26,518 nt of DNA, from NCBI GenBank assembly GCA_030849075.1, contig JASAOO010003168.1, positions 1 through 26,518 of the forward strand, given 5' to 3'. Each line of letters starts with the position of its first letter. Position 1 is the stretch's first letter. Shown in pieces: positions 25,555 through 26,518 of this stretch. The notes below the pieces were generated by a model that had not been told where the DNA came from, did no database searches, and saw only the letters and a program-made list of their open reading frames with translations. Source of the DNA: Zelonia costaricensis. Lineage: Eukaryota; Euglenozoa; Kinetoplastea; Trypanosomatida; Trypanosomatidae. The translations under genes were made by a program, and so were the position numbers.

Positions 25555-26518
25555 AGCCTGTGCGCGCCTGTGCATCTGGACGCTTGTGCTGGCAACTATG
25601 TGCGTGGCGGATGTGCGACTCGCGCGTGGCAGGACGTGGAGTCACAATGTCGCGCAACGAACACGTTGCTCCTCGTTGTCTTCTTCCTTTTCAATGCTTC
25701 CGGCACAGTGCGGTCAACGCAGCGACTCGTCGCTCTCGCAACCTTCCTTCCCCTCCCCCTTTTTTGTCTACCTCTACCTCCTACTACGCGTTGTCCGGAC
25801 AAGGTCCGTTGATTGCCTCGTTGCTGTTGGGAACAGAAGAAGAACACCAACGAATACTTTTCCTCTTCTTTTCTGCCCTTCATCCGTGTTTTCACTGAGT
25901 TGGCCAAGTTGACAGCCTCGTACGCTCTGGTTGTACATGGCCATGCTTGAGCCATGGCGCTTTGTATAGCTAGCAGCTCGCTGTCGGAGCTGCGTTTGGT
26001 CGTCCGCTTTTTCTTCCCTTCTTCTCGCCGGTGCTGTCTTGCACGCGAAGCCTCGTCCTTTACGTTCTGATACAAAAACGCGTGCGTGCATGCTGAGTAC
26101 ACAAAAAGCTGTCGCGATCCTGCCAGCGCTGGACAAAACGGAATGGGTCTGCGACGAAGGCGTTGCTGTTTTTTTTTTTCTGCCAAGACGTGCACAGGCG
26201 CGCTGCGTCCGGTGCGGAGAACGCTGACATGCGCGACTGGAGCGCTCACCGCCTCACCCCCCTCGGATCGGGCATATCGCCCTCTTCTATATATGTAAGT
26301 ATCTGCGCGCGTTCTTTTCGGTTTTCTTGTCTTCTCGTCCTTCGTCGACCTAACAGTGCTTCCCTCTCACCCCAACCAACTTGCCGGGAAACTCCTCCCT
26401 CAAAAAAACAAAAGTGGCCTTCACGGCACCCAGCCAAGAGACTGCAGTCTCACCGCCGCCCCTCCAACCCATCCAGTCCATAGAGATTGAACAGCGCGCT
26501 GGAGCATCACGAGGGCTT
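25555..26518. other. 3' flank of the PLAC8 gene and leader of an unseen downstream gene
   Basis: No gene is visible. The first several hundred bases are pyrimidine-rich 3' flank. From 26357 to the window end there is no ATG in any frame on the + strand, as expected for the leader of a gene whose start lies just outside. Confidence 0.6.
26310..26356 (+). promoter_or_regulatory. Predicted spliced-leader acceptor for a gene beyond the window
   Basis: A T/C-rich tract (26311-26350) ending in CTAACAG, with the AG at 26355-26356, closely fits a trypanosomatid acceptor. The next + strand coding sequence would start after 26518. Confidence 0.6.

Noticed and set aside
1..26518. CRISPR arrays, bacterial operon signals, insertion sequences or phage genes
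   Set aside because: No spaced direct repeats, transposase-like proteins or bacterial ribosome-binding patterns are visible; the architecture is that of a trypanosomatid chromosome.

Overview
This is nuclear DNA from a trypanosomatid, most likely Leishmania or a close relative in the Leishmaniinae. Eight intact, intron-free protein genes all lie on the + strand. They use G/C-rich third codon positions and are separated by 0.7-3.7 kb of non-coding DNA full of pyrimidine tracts, homopolymer C/G runs and (TG)n/(CA)n microsatellites. Most genes are preceded, within about 2-115 bases of the start codon, by a pyrimidine tract and then an AG, as expected for spliced-leader trans-splicing. The species cannot be fixed from sequence alone, and all names come from reading the proteins, not from a database search.

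Layout: 1-1262, upstream intergenic DNA; 1263-1922, nitroreductase-like flavoprotein; 4063-5658, soluble twin-cassette ABC ATPase of the Caf16-like type; 6397-7287, basic hypothetical protein; 8149-10449, TBC-domain Rab GAP with a large insert in its catalytic domain; 11702-13102, RIO2 kinase; 14501-17860, 1119-residue low-complexity protein ending in a PSP1-like domain; 17861-21526, the longest gene-free stretch; 21527-22729, M20-family amidohydrolase; 25069-25554, small Cys-rich PLAC8-family protein. After 25555 there is 3' flanking DNA and a good splice acceptor (26355-26356) for a further + strand gene outside the window.

The genes do not form a pathway. They cover redox chemistry, an ABC ATPase, membrane traffic, 40S ribosome maturation, probable RNA regulation, amino-acid deacylation and a membrane-associated Cys-rich protein. 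This is normal for a kinetoplastid polycistronic unit, where co-transcription does not imply shared function and control lies mostly in untranslated regions.

I found no convincing novel mobile element, CRISPR array, tRNA or rRNA. The points most worth checking are the duplicated Caf16-like ATPase, the divergent PSP1 domain on a protein with an N-terminal KEN motif, the uncertain start of the M20 enzyme, the extremely short predicted RIO2 leader, and a strong hairpin at 6139-6178.
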